A stretch of 64,000 bases of DNA, from assembly GCF_001190785.1 (NCBI RefSeq), contig NZ_LGSS01000004.1:124001-188000 (forward strand). Reading direction: 5' to 3'. A program made the translations under genes and the position numbers. Source of the DNA: Gottschalkia purinilytica. GTDB lineage: Bacteria; Bacillota; Clostridia; Tissierellales; Gottschalkiaceae. This document shows positions 46,133 through 53,947 of this stretch, piece by piece. Under the pieces are notes generated by a model, which was not told the origin of the DNA, made no database searches, and worked only from the letters and a program-made list of their open reading frames with translations. Positions within the stretch are counted from its first letter, which is position 1, and the number at the start of each line of letters is the position of its first letter.

Positions 46133-46615
46133 TGTAAACCTCCAGGATAATTTTGTTAATAATCATCATATAATTATAACATTTTAAAAATTCAATTAAT
46201 AATCGGTATTTCCCATCATAAAACATAAATCTATAGATATTATCTATGATAGAATTAGTTTCCTTACAGCTAATCTAAAAAACATTAAGTTTGCATCCTT
46301 CGTATAATATTCGAAGTAAAATTAGAACATATGGAAGTAAAATTTTAATATTTATACTCCATTATTTATAAAGAAAAAAGCCGGTAAAAATGATTAACAA
46401 ACCACCCTAACCGGCATACTTATTATCCTATTCAATTTCGCATTCTATTTATATACCATAATATAAAGATACTATTATTCTATTTCTTTCAAATCTACTA
46501 ACCAACTTTGCTATAATCAAATCAATTTTTCTATCTATTCAATCATATATCATAGCATTAAAATCTTATATCTTTTTTGAATATCGTACCTACAAGAATC
46601 AATTGCATTTCTATA
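46133..46615. other. Non-coding stretch upstream of the methyltransferase operon
   Basis: Presumed promoter region of the cobW-like operon; no cobalamin riboswitch hallmark was seen. A weak hairpin GCCGGT / ACCGGC with a long loop lies at 46380-46415. Confidence 0.4.
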
Positions 46616-46810
46616 TCATCTATTGCAGAGAGAGATTTGGCTGATAAATGTTATCGGTATTATTCTCAGTTTGTACTTTTATGAAATGAGAAAACCCAAG
46701 TCTTCAATATCCGCTAGTTTATCTAGCATAGGTGCTGGATTTTTTGTCCAAAACACAATACAGTCAATAACCACTCAGAATAAAAGGCCGGAATATCCGT
46801 ACAGCAACTT
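46616..46810 (-). pseudogene. DUF1848 protein remnant
   Basis: Minus-strand frame reads VVIDCIVFWTKNPAPMLDKL, ADIEDLGF, which is the hallmark core of DUF1848 proteins (radical-SAM-like, ..DCIVFWTKNP.PM...L). Stops on both sides (one before VVID, one after FLIS) and missing ends show decay. Confidence 0.65.
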
Positions 46811-46820
46811 GCACTAAGAG

Positions 46821-47390
46821 TTATTTCTTATCTTTCCTTTTCAGGAAAAATCTTACATACTGTGTAGGCGACATACCTACTAAACGTCGAAAAAGCCTGT
46901 AAAATGTTGATAAGCTGCCAAAGCCACATTGCAAGGCAATATATAAAACCGTGTCCTGTGAGTTCAACAAAAGCTCCTTTGCTTTCTCAATTCTAAGTTT
47001 ATTAATATATTGAACTGGAGTCATGCCTAACTGATCCTGAAATAATCGGATCATGCTGTTTTTGCTAACACCAAGTCCCTCAATCTCCTCTTTAAGCTGT
47101 TTTGGATCAGTATAAAACTTACCAATTACTTTTTTAATTCCTTCAATAGTTTCTCTTTTGGGTTCAAATTTCAAAAGATCCGGTCTGCACCGCTTACAAG
47201 GACGAAATCCAGCAGCTTGAGCTTGCTCAGCAGTATCGAAAAATACCATATGATCTCTTTTTGGACTTTTGGATTTACAAGACGGTCGACAGAAAATGCC
47301 GGTTGTTTTCACTCCATAGAAAAACTGACCGTCATAGGATGAATCACAATCAATGGCAACCTTCCATTTTTCTTCATCGCTGAGTAGCAT
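46821..47390 (-). CDS. adaA: AdaA-type methylphosphotriester-DNA methyltransferase and regulator
   Basis: About 190 residues. N-terminal Ada zinc domain with the four Cys: FCRPSCKSK and FRPCKRCRPD (Cys near residue 35 is the methyl acceptor), then an AraC-type pair of HTH units (LGVSKNSMIRLFQDQLGMTPVQYI; LQCGFGSLSTFYRLFRRLVGMSPTQY). Repairs methylphosphotriesters in DNA by irreversible self-methylation and then activates alkylation-response genes. ATG 47390 follows AAGGTGG. Downstream of alkD and ogt in the same orientation. Confidence 0.9.
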   Translation of the reverse strand: MLLSDEEKWKVAIDCDSSYDGQFFYGVKTTGIFCRPSCKSKSPKRDHMVFFDTAEQAQAAGFRPCKRCRPDLLKFEPKRETIEGIKKVIGKFYTDPKQLKEEIEGLGVSKNSMIRLFQDQLGMTPVQYINKLRIEKAKELLLNSQDTVLYIALQCGFGSLSTFYRLFRRLVGMSPTQYVRFFLKRKDKK

Positions 47391-47408
47391 GTATACCACC
47401 TTCTTTTT

Positions 47409-48089
47409 TTATTTTCGCTTCATATCACGGATTATCCCTTTGGTTTCCTTATCTATACGGTAGGATTCTGTTATTTTTTGCAATGCTTTATTATATGTAA
47501 AATCATCCAATGTATTCTGCTTCAAATAGGCCATAGTCTGCTCTGGCAGTTTAATATAACAGATGGAAATAGCCCAAGCAACAGCCATCTTGACATAATA
47601 ACCCTCATGCTTGACGGTATCCAATATATCTAATACACGATTGATATATTCCTCGTCTATATAATAGGACAGCAACATTACCACAGCAAACCTAAGCTCA
47701 TATTCCCGCATAGAGCGAAAATACATCTGTAAAAAGTCCCAAACACGCTCCCGATTTTTCACTGTAAACTTAAGCCCAGTGCAAAAGCTATCACATACTG
47801 ACCAGTTGTCAATTTTGGGTACAAAGCTGTTTATATATAAGAGCCGTTCTTCCACTTCACAGGGCGCGTACCCAATCACCATGCCTTGCAACATTATCTC
47901 TTCGAAATAGTCATTTTCTGCGGTGTTCAGATACGTTCGCCAATCTGCCTTTGCAATTTGCTTTGCTAGTTTGCGAAGCTGCGGCAGACAGACACCAAGT
48001 ATTGTATCAATATTAGGCAGAAGTCTAGAGGAAAACTTTCGATAATCTTCCTCCGCAAGGCTCATAAGTTGTTCACGAATCATTTCCAT
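47409..48089 (-). CDS. AlkD-like DNA alkylation repair glycosylase
   Basis: 226 residues of ALK HEAT-like repeats: LLPNIDTILGVCLPQLRKLAKQIAKADWRTYL, MLQGMVIGY, FVPKIDNWSVCDSFC, VMLLSYYIDEEYINRVLDIL, YVKMAVAWAISICYIKLPEQTMAYL. These match AlkD, which excises positively charged alkylpurines without flipping the base. The key Trp/Asp cluster (NWSVCD) is present. GAGGTG precedes the ATG; 18 bp before adaA. Confidence 0.85.
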   Translation of the reverse strand: MEMIREQLMSLAEEDYRKFSSRLLPNIDTILGVCLPQLRKLAKQIAKADWRTYLNTAENDYFEEIMLQGMVIGYAPCEVEERLLYINSFVPKIDNWSVCDSFCTGLKFTVKNRERVWDFLQMYFRSMREYELRFAVVMLLSYYIDEEYINRVLDILDTVKHEGYYVKMAVAWAISICYIKLPEQTMAYLKQNTLDDFTYNKALQKITESYRIDKETKGIIRDMKRK

Positions 48090-48193
48090 AATTGTATCAC
48101 CTCGTTTTCTCTATATTTGACTTTGAAGGTAGATGTTTCCCCACGTTTAATTTCTATTTCTAGCAGACGCAATTCCTCGTAAACACTTTGCAT
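48080..48193 (-). CDS. Possible 37-residue small protein between ogt and alkD
   Basis: ATG 48193 opens a frame with good coding character (QSVYEELRLLEIEIKRGETS, TFKVKYREN) that overlaps the alkD start by 10 bp. In-frame codons continue upstream to near the ogt stop without a start. It could be a small coupled protein or the tail of a lost gene. Confidence 0.35.
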   Translation of the reverse strand: MQSVYEELRLLEIEIKRGETSTFKVKYRENEVIQLWK

Positions 48194-48228
48194 CTCTTCA
48201 AAAATTTCATCAATTGATACACTGCATG

Positions 48229-48702
48229 TTAACCGTTGACATGGTTCTTTTCCATCTCTAACAGCTTTTCTTTAACTGCAAGTCCTGCAGCGTAGCCCAC
48301 AAGCTTTCCGTATGTACCTATAACCCGATGGCATGGTGTAATAATTAAAATCGGGTTTTTGTTGTTGGCTGCACCTACTGTACGGGATGCTTCTGGTTTC
48401 CCAATAACCTCTGCCACCTGCTTGTAGGTACGAGTTTCACCGTAAGGTATATCCCTCAGAGCAGCCCATACTGTTTGCTGAAAATCTGTACCTTCTGGTG
48501 CAAGCGGTAGATTGAAAGATTTGAGCTTACCATCAAGATATTCCTCCAGTTGACGTGCCGCTTCCCTTAATACTGGGGTTTCCTGCTCCACACAGCCTGT
48601 GGACTTATGTTTTTTGCCAAAAAAGAGTTCAATGATTGCACCGTTTTTTTCCACAATGCCAATCAAACCGAGGGATGTCGGATAGAAAGTAATGTTTTTC
48701 AT
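48229..48702 (-). CDS. ogt: Methylated-DNA-protein cysteine methyltransferase
   Basis: 157 residues. C-terminal MGMT domain with FQQTVWAALRDIPYGETRTYKQVAEVIGKP, helix-turn-helix Arg finger ASRTVGAANNKNP, and active-site PCHRVIG (Cys accepts the methyl group of O6-methylguanine). Ends VKEKLLEMEK. AAGGAGG before the ATG. First gene of the alkylation-repair set ogt-alkD-adaA. Confidence 0.92.
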   Translation of the reverse strand: MKNITFYPTSLGLIGIVEKNGAIIELFFGKKHKSTGCVEQETPVLREAARQLEEYLDGKLKSFNLPLAPEGTDFQQTVWAALRDIPYGETRTYKQVAEVIGKPEASRTVGAANNKNPILIITPCHRVIGTYGKLVGYAAGLAVKEKLLEMEKNHVNG

Positions 48703-48788
48703 ATGGATAACCTCCTTGTCTTATTATATCTTTAGTGTACATTTATTTTACCTAGGATGTCTTCCGAAATTTCACCATTCAATTTTCA

Positions 48789-50207
48789 TTATGGTAATGA
48801 ACTGAACCATGCGGATTGTAACAATGCAATACCTTCTCGTATCTGTTGTTCACTAAGTAAACTGTATCCTGCAAATATAATGTTTCTAGGACAATCATTC
48901 CTGTCTTTCCAGAATGGAATCATAGAATATACTTTAACCCCAACTTTTTCTGCCTCTTTAATAAGCCAATCTTGTTCTTCGCCACCCGGAAACTCCAAAA
49001 TGAAATGTAACCCTGCTCCACGACCATGTAAGATTACTTTTCTGCCAAACATCTCCGTTGATTCCTTTATAAATACATCATGACGCCTTTTGTAAGTGAT
49101 GCACATTTTTCGAATATGACGCTCATAGTTTCCCTCCGTCATATATGCGGCTAAAACACGTTGCGTCAACCACGATACAGGAGAATTATGTGAACAGAAT
49201 AAACTATGATACCTCGTTAGCAGGCGTACTGGCAACACCATATAGTTCACCCGTAAAGAAGGAGAAAGAGACTTTGAAAAAGTTCCTATATAGATAGTAC
49301 GGTCTTCGGTGTCTAGGGAACGGAGTGCCGGCACCGGATTGGCATCATATCTGAGTTCACTGTCATAATCATCCTCAATGATATACGCATCGTTAGCATT
49401 TGCCCAATTAAGAAGCTCCTTACGCTGAAAAATTGGCATCACAGTTCCGTAAGGAAATTGATGTGAAGGCGTTACATAAGCAGCACATGCGCCAGAACGA
49501 TGAATGGATGAGAGGATAAGTCCATCTTTACTAGCTGGGATTGCATGCAAATTATAATTGTTGTTGATAAACACATCCCTTGCTCCATTATAGCCGGGTT
49601 CTTCCATAGCAATCGTATTATTTTCTTTACGCAAAATCTTGCACAAAATATCTAACGAATAGTATAGTCCAGAGCCGATAATAATTTGTTCTTCACAACA
49701 AACCATCCCCCTTGACCTGTACAGGTGTTTTTTGATTTCTTGTCGTAACAACAGATCACCTTGCTTATCTGGATACTGATTAACCACCTCTTTTTGCGAT
49801 GATAAAAGAACTTGAGATGTATATTTTCGCCATAACTTGAAAGGAAATTGCTCATAAGAAAGCTCGCCATACTGAAAATCATATAGAATTACAGGTTGCT
49901 TCAGTTCTGATCTTTCCACAGATAAAGCATTTATATCCTGCGGCACATAATTCCTTTCCGTAAATTTAGTTGAAGTGTCTAGAACAAAAAAACCTGACCC
50001 ATGTCTTGCTCGAATATATCCCTCCACAGCCAGCTGGGTATAAGCCTGACTGACAGTATTGCGTGCAATACCTAATGTTTGGGCTAGTGTGCGAATACCT
50101 GGAAGTCGTTCTCCAGGTGCAATATTTCCTTGCTCAATATCTTTTTTGACCTGATGATAGATTTGAAGATATATTGGATCATCTGAATTTTCTTGAATAT
50201 AAATCAT
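48789..50207 (-). CDS. MocR-type regulator (GntR HTH fused to aminotransferase fold)
   Basis: 472 residues. GntR winged helix at 10-75 (LPGIRTLAQTLGIARNTVSQAYTQLAVEGYI), then a fold type I aminotransferase domain with PLP motifs NTIAMEEPGYNGARDVF, YVTPSHQFPYG, IIEDDYDSELRYD and the Schiff-base Lys in GTFSKSLSPSLRV. PLP works as effector in PdxR-like members. Divergent from a PNPOx-fold protein gene, so the pair may belong to vitamin B6 metabolism. Confidence 0.9.
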   Translation of the reverse strand: MIYIQENSDDPIYLQIYHQVKKDIEQGNIAPGERLPGIRTLAQTLGIARNTVSQAYTQLAVEGYIRARHGSGFFVLDTSTKFTERNYVPQDINALSVERSELKQPVILYDFQYGELSYEQFPFKLWRKYTSQVLLSSQKEVVNQYPDKQGDLLLRQEIKKHLYRSRGMVCCEEQIIIGSGLYYSLDILCKILRKENNTIAMEEPGYNGARDVFINNNYNLHAIPASKDGLILSSIHRSGACAAYVTPSHQFPYGTVMPIFQRKELLNWANANDAYIIEDDYDSELRYDANPVPALRSLDTEDRTIYIGTFSKSLSPSLRVNYMVLPVRLLTRYHSLFCSHNSPVSWLTQRVLAAYMTEGNYERHIRKMCITYKRRHDVFIKESTEMFGRKVILHGRGAGLHFILEFPGGEEQDWLIKEAEKVGVKVYSMIPFWKDRNDCPRNIIFAGYSLLSEQQIREGIALLQSAWFSSLP

Positions 50208-50370
50208 ATAATTATAACCATCCTTACGCTAAAGTGTACCCTGTATTATATCACATAAGTGTATCTTTTAATGGGTTCACTTATATGATACGATATGTTT
50301 GATTGTATATCAAGTACATATGTATCTTGAATAAAAGTCAAATTTATATGATTAGGAGGATGATGAAATT
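50208..50370. promoter_or_regulatory. MocR divergent promoter with direct repeats
   Basis: AAAGTGTAC (50230), AAGTGTATC (50256-50264) and further TATC/GATAC boxes to 50330 (ATGATACGATATG; ACATATGTATC) give repeated AGTGTA/GTATC half-sites, the kind of spaced direct repeats used by MocR dimers. Confidence 0.55.
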
Positions 50371-50844
50371 ATGCAATACAGAATGAAGAAGTTTCAATTA
50401 ACGTTGGATCAGATCGACGAGCTACTTCATCGTGCGGATACCGGACGATTCGCTACTATCAATGAGAATGGTTATCCATATGTCATTGCCATGCACTTTG
50501 TTTACTACAATAACAAAATTTATATGCATGGCCTACCAAAGGGACAAAAAATCGATAATGTAAATCGAAACCCTAAAGTGTGCTTTGAGGTTGATGAATT
50601 GTTTGGTCTCTTGACTGACAATATCGAAAATGCTTGTGATACTGAGGCAGAGTACAATAGTGTTGTGATTATTGGAAATGCTTCGCTGATTGAGGACTTG
50701 GATTATAAACGTGAAGTGTTAAATAAGCTGGTTGAAAAGTACACGCCACAATTTGCTGGGAAAGAGCTCCCTGATAACATGATTAAGGGTACTGCCGTGA
50801 TTGAGATTGATATTGTAGAGTGTACAGGAAAATATCATAAATAG
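50371..50844 (+). CDS. Pyridoxamine 5'-phosphate oxidase-family (split-barrel FMN-binding) protein
   Basis: 157 residues: GRFATINENGYPYVIAMHFVYYNNKIYMHG, GQKIDNVNRNPKVCFEVDEL, YNSVVIIGNASLIED, GTAVIEIDIVECTGKYH. This is the NimA/YwnB-like subfamily of FMN split barrels; close relatives include 5-nitroimidazole reductases but the class is mostly uncharacterised. AGGAGG precedes the ATG. Divergent from the MocR regulator. Confidence 0.82.
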   Translation: MQYRMKKFQLTLDQIDELLHRADTGRFATINENGYPYVIAMHFVYYNNKIYMHGLPKGQKIDNVNRNPKVCFEVDELFGLLTDNIENACDTEAEYNSVVIIGNASLIEDLDYKREVLNKLVEKYTPQFAGKELPDNMIKGTAVIEIDIVECTGKYHK

Positions 50845-50908
50845 CGCAAAAAGTAAACTTATTTTATCTAATTGCCATAAGAGCCAAATATGATTTCCTC
50901 AATAGAAT

Positions 50909-50945
50909 TTATCCCGCTTTTCATTGCGGGATGCTTTTTTATTAG
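50909..50945 (+). terminator. Terminator of the PNPOx-like gene
   Basis: ATCCCGC-TTTTCATT-GCGGGAT followed by GCTTTTTT. Confidence 0.9.
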
Positions 50946-51186
50946 CGTGTTTTAAGGTTAAAAAGCAATTCCTGTCCGTTTTTTAGTTCGCAAAATCTAA
51001 CAAAATGATAAAAACACTTTATTAATATATGATGTACTAGTTTACTTAATATTTAATTAATATATAAAAACAATTTACAACTAGTCTCTTTGACTGATAT
51101 GTTTGCTGGATATATTTATACTATGTTTCTAATTTTGAATTTATTTTAATATTAACCTTAATATGAATTTACTTTAAATTTTTTAT

Positions 51187-51657
51187 TTACTTATATCTAT
51201 TAAGTATATCTTTTACATCCTCTTTAGTAACATCAGTATATCTATTTTCCATGTTTACACTAACAACAGGCGCTTTTCTACATCCCCCTATACATCCTGA
51301 TGTGTATATGCTAAACTTACCATCCTTAGTTATCTCTCCTGACTTTATGTTGAGAAGTCTCTCAAATTCCTCGAGATTTTCAGCGTAACCCTTTCTAGTG
51401 CAATGAAAACCTGTACATATTCTTATATCATATTCGCCTATAGGTCTTTCTTTTAAACGATTATTTTTTACCAATCTTTGAATTTCAACTTCTGAAGCTC
51501 CTAATTTTTGCGATATATAGTTTTGAACCTCTTTAGATAAATGTCCAAATATATCTTGAGCTTTTAAAAGAATAGACAAATGATCTTCTTTATTTTTAAC
51601 ATTCTCTATATACTCATCAAATTCTTTATATTTTTTTTCTAACGACTCATTATACAT
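51187..51657 (-). CDS. NuoE/HndA-like thioredoxin-fold [2Fe-2S] protein
   Basis: 156 residues. Helical N-terminal part (HLSILLKAQDIFGHLSKEVQNYISQKLGAS) and a ferredoxin with ligands in CTGFHC and CIGGC (CxxxxC ... CxxxC). This is the small 24-kDa-like subunit of NADH-linked hydrogenases, formate dehydrogenases or bifurcating complexes. No NuoF, hydrogenase or dehydrogenase gene is near, so it is an orphan subunit. ATG behind GAAGGTG. Confidence 0.8.
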   Translation of the reverse strand: MYNESLEKKYKEFDEYIENVKNKEDHLSILLKAQDIFGHLSKEVQNYISQKLGASEVEIQRLVKNNRLKERPIGEYDIRICTGFHCTRKGYAENLEEFERLLNIKSGEITKDGKFSIYTSGCIGGCRKAPVVSVNMENRYTDVTKEDVKDILNRYK

Positions 51658-51768
51658 AATATTTCACACCTTCTTTTAATTTTATATATATTATTACTTC
51701 TATACTAGATTATTACTTCTATACTAGTTTTCATCATTCCTTCTGACTAGTAATTTAAATTTGAACAA

Positions 51769-51991
51769 CTATATAGGTATACTGGAATTTTTCCGTATTC
51801 TACGGCATACTGACTAACCGTCAATCTTTGGCAGAACAATATCTAAGATAACTAAATCAACAGAATTTGATTGAAATAGCTCTAAAGCTTTTTCACCATC
51901 TGCAGCCTCTAATACCTGATATCCATCCTCCATTAGATAGTCCATTATCACTTCGCGTAAAATATCTTCAACAACCAATATTTTATTCATC
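51769..51991 (-). pseudogene. Response regulator receiver domain, decayed
   Basis: ATG 51991 behind GAGG encodes NKILVVEDILREVIMDYL, LFQSNSVDLVILDIVLPKID, i.e. a receiver with phospho-acceptor Asp, then TAG where a hydrophobic residue is normal, SVCRRIRK..SIPI and another TAG. The Lys region and output domain are gone. Confidence 0.75.
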
Positions 51992-52119
51992 CTATACCTC
52001 CATCTGTATCCTTATAAGCTTAATTAGACTTAACATTGGTAAGATATAATTATAAATAGCAGTATCAAAGTTTGATATTTTCATTTCAAGTATGCCTTAC
52101 AAGTAAAATCTTTTATATT

Positions 52120-52299
52120 TACACATTTAGTTTTATTATAACCTCAAGATTAATAGAAGCAACAAAAGGATTTTTCCTAAAAGAATATAATATAAAACAT
52201 ATTAATTATTTGAGGTTATGTATATCTGATGTCTCAGAGGAAAATATAAGCAGTATTGCTGATATAATTTCAGTAATCAGAAGCTTTAAGAAAACTTAA
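52120..52299 (+). pseudogene. Possible aminotransferase/MocR C-terminal remnant
   Basis: Plus-strand frame ends GFFLKEYNIKHINYLRLCIS, DVSEENISSIADII. The LRL.ISDVSEE.I pattern is that of the C-terminal end of fold type I aminotransferases and MocR proteins. No N-terminal part exists. Confidence 0.35.
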
Positions 52300-52300
52300 A

Positions 52301-52462
52301 TGCTACTAAAAGTTTTTCACAATCTACACAGCAAACGTTAGCATTTCTACACATCTCATAAATATTTTTATGTTCTTTTTCGTTGAAAACTTCGTGATAT
52401 TTGTTTACTGTAAATATATTGGAAAGCCTTGAAAAATCGCCTACTTTAGCCCTCCCTCTCTT
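52301..52462 (-). pseudogene. trpS: Tryptophanyl-tRNA synthetase C-terminal remnant
   Basis: RAKVGDFSRLSNIFTVNKYH, EVFNEKEHKNIYEMCRNANV, CCVDCEKLLVAF corresponds to the C-terminal helical region of clostridial-type TrpRS (..MCRNA.VGCVDCKKLL..). Only about 53 codons survive. TrpRS paralogues occur as indolmycin-type resistance genes, but this piece cannot tell. Confidence 0.6.
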
Positions 52463-52632
52463 TAATATACATAGATTATAGAGTCTCCAATTATGGTATG
52501 ATCAAGAAGAGAATTAATTTTTTATCGAAGGCTTTTAATCATCTCAAAATACCACATAAACTTCAATGCAAATAAATCTAATTACACAAACATCTTTAGT
52601 CTTGCATAGAAGTTCACTCATCTTAACCAAAA
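52463..52632. other. Non-coding stretch
   Basis: No gene; separates the trpS remnant from the cfr terminator. Confidence 0.3.
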
Positions 52633-52662
52633 AGTCCCCCAAACCTAAAGTTTGAGGGACAT
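52633..52662 (-). terminator. Terminator of cfr
   Basis: GTCCCCCAAAC / GTTTGAGGGAC with small loop; T5 on the minus strand beyond it. Confidence 0.8.
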
Positions 52663-52753
52663 ATAACATTCTTCAATATTTAATTAAAAATCTTCAAGAT
52701 CTTTAAAATGAGACTATTTCTTTACTCAAATGGATATTTTTGAACTAACATCA

Positions 52754-53785
52754 TTATTCATTTTCATAACACAACTGTCCGCAAGCAGCACTAATTTCAG
52801 AACCAAATTGTGTTCTAACAGTTACACTAATACCAGCTTTCTTTAGTGTACTGCAAAATTGCTTGATAGCAATTGAAGATTGAAATTCAAAAGTTGTTTT
52901 GTCCGTAGAATTATAAGGTATCAAATCAATGTGATATAAATGCTCCCACGAACCACGATTTTTCAATAAACCTATAACTGCCTCTGCATGTTCTTTCGAA
53001 TCATTAATTCCTTCAAGCATAATATAAGCAATAAACACTCGTCGTCCCGTATGAATGATATGTTCATCTAATGTCTTCATTACCTCATTCAATGGAAATC
53101 TTTTATTTATAGGCATTAAATCGCTTCGTTGACTTTCAAATGGTGAATGAAGTGAAAAAGCCAGATTTACTTGTGGAAATTCTTTGGTCAATCTTTGAAT
53201 TCCTGGTATAATACCAATTGTTGAAATAGTAATTCTTCGTTGACTTAACCCAAATAAATTTTGATCAGTTAAAATTTTTACTGCATCAAATAACTCCGGA
53301 TTTGCAAAAGCCTCACCCATTCCCATAAATGAAATACTATTCAATCTATGGTCATTAAAATAGAAATAAAGTAATTGATCAGTTATCTCATCAGCAGTAA
53401 GATTGCGTTTAAATCCAGCACTTCCTGTTGCACAAAAACGACATCCAAAACCACAACCACATTGGGAAGAAATACAAAACGATTCCCACCCCTGTTTATA
53501 CTTTAGTCCAACAGCTTCTATTCTTTCTCCGTCAGTCAATTCGAATAACAATTTTTGAGCTTGTTTAGAATCTTGTGAAAAAACAGGTATTACACTAGAT
53601 ACATTATTTCCAAACTCATTTACTAAAGCTATCCTTAACGCTTTTGGTAGTATATGCATATCATCAAAATTATCTATTTTTTGATGAAAAATAGCTTTTG
53701 TAAGCTGCTCGTATCTATAATCAGGTAATTTTAGATTTGATACTATTTGTTTCATTTTTCCATATTTCGTTTTTGTCTGTTTCAT
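52754..53785 (-). CDS. cfr: Cfr-family 23S rRNA A2503 C8-methyltransferase
   Basis: 343 residues. Radical-SAM cluster CGCGFGCRFCATG (Cys111, 115, 118), Cys104 region ESFCISSQ, methyl-carrying Cys335 in SAACGQLC. Sequence runs such as GWESFCISSQCGC, LTADEITDQLLYFY and SISFMGMGEA identify Cfr rather than housekeeping RlmN. It methylates C8 of A2503 in 23S rRNA and gives resistance to phenicols, lincosamides, oxazolidinones, pleuromutilins and streptogramin A. It looks like the Cfr variants of Clostridioides/Campylobacter type; exact class unassigned. Preceded by GAGGAGG, by an RNA leader with its own ORF, and by an ABC-F gene. Confidence 0.9.
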   Translation of the reverse strand: MKQTKTKYGKMKQIVSNLKLPDYRYEQLTKAIFHQKIDNFDDMHILPKALRIALVNEFGNNVSSVIPVFSQDSKQAQKLLFELTDGERIEAVGLKYKQGWESFCISSQCGCGFGCRFCATGSAGFKRNLTADEITDQLLYFYFNDHRLNSISFMGMGEAFANPELFDAVKILTDQNLFGLSQRRITISTIGIIPGIQRLTKEFPQVNLAFSLHSPFESQRSDLMPINKRFPLNEVMKTLDEHIIHTGRRVFIAYIMLEGINDSKEHAEAVIGLLKNRGSWEHLYHIDLIPYNSTDKTTFEFQSSIAIKQFCSTLKKAGISVTVRTQFGSEISAACGQLCYENE

Positions 53786-53789
53786 GTAG

Positions 53790-53891
53790 GCTTCCTCCTC
53801 ACTATTAATAGTTAGGAAGCAAAGCCAGTATAATTAGCGACTTATACTACTCCATGCAAGCGTCGCCCAAAACATCTGGCTTTGCATGGAG
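53790..53891 (-). promoter_or_regulatory. Translation attenuator of cfr
   Basis: Mutually exclusive stems can be drawn. Stem 1: 53850-53859 with 53882-53891 (CTCCATGCAA, 10 bp). Stem 2: 53819-53828 with 53876-53885 (GCAAAGCCAG, 10 bp), continued by stem 3, 53837-53841 with 53862-53866. Stems 1 and 2 share 53882-53885, and stem 3 crosses stem 1, so only one state can form. A last stem, 53790-53796 with 53814-53820, covers part of the cfr Shine-Dalgarno AGGAGG. No T run follows, so control of translation is more likely than termination. A ribosome stalled on the leader ORF would open stem 1. Confidence 0.65.
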
Positions 53892-53927
53892 CCTATTGTG
53901 TGTTACTTTTATATTCCCATTAAACAT
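53847..53927 (-). CDS. cfr leader peptide, 26 residues
   Basis: ATG 53927 to TAG 53847. The peptide shares the pattern THxxLHxxxDxxGDxxME with the leader before the ABC-F gene, has the same length, and its last three codons form one arm of stem 1. Eleven of 26 residues are identical between the two leaders. The Shine-Dalgarno (GGTAATTAAT) is weak. Expected role: ribosome stalling by antibiotics binding the peptidyl-transferase centre. Confidence 0.6.
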   Translation of the reverse strand: MFNGNIKVTHNRLHAKPDVLGDACME

Positions 53928-53947
53928 ATTAATTACCATTTCTACCT

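Noticed and set aside
46623..46817. Plus-strand ORF of 64 codons
   Set aside because: The opposite strand carries the DUF1848 core, which explains the open frame.
52754..53785. Housekeeping rlmN
   Set aside because: The motif order and the stretches around CISSQCGC and SISFMGMGEA fit Cfr; the gene also sits in a resistance context with an inducible leader.
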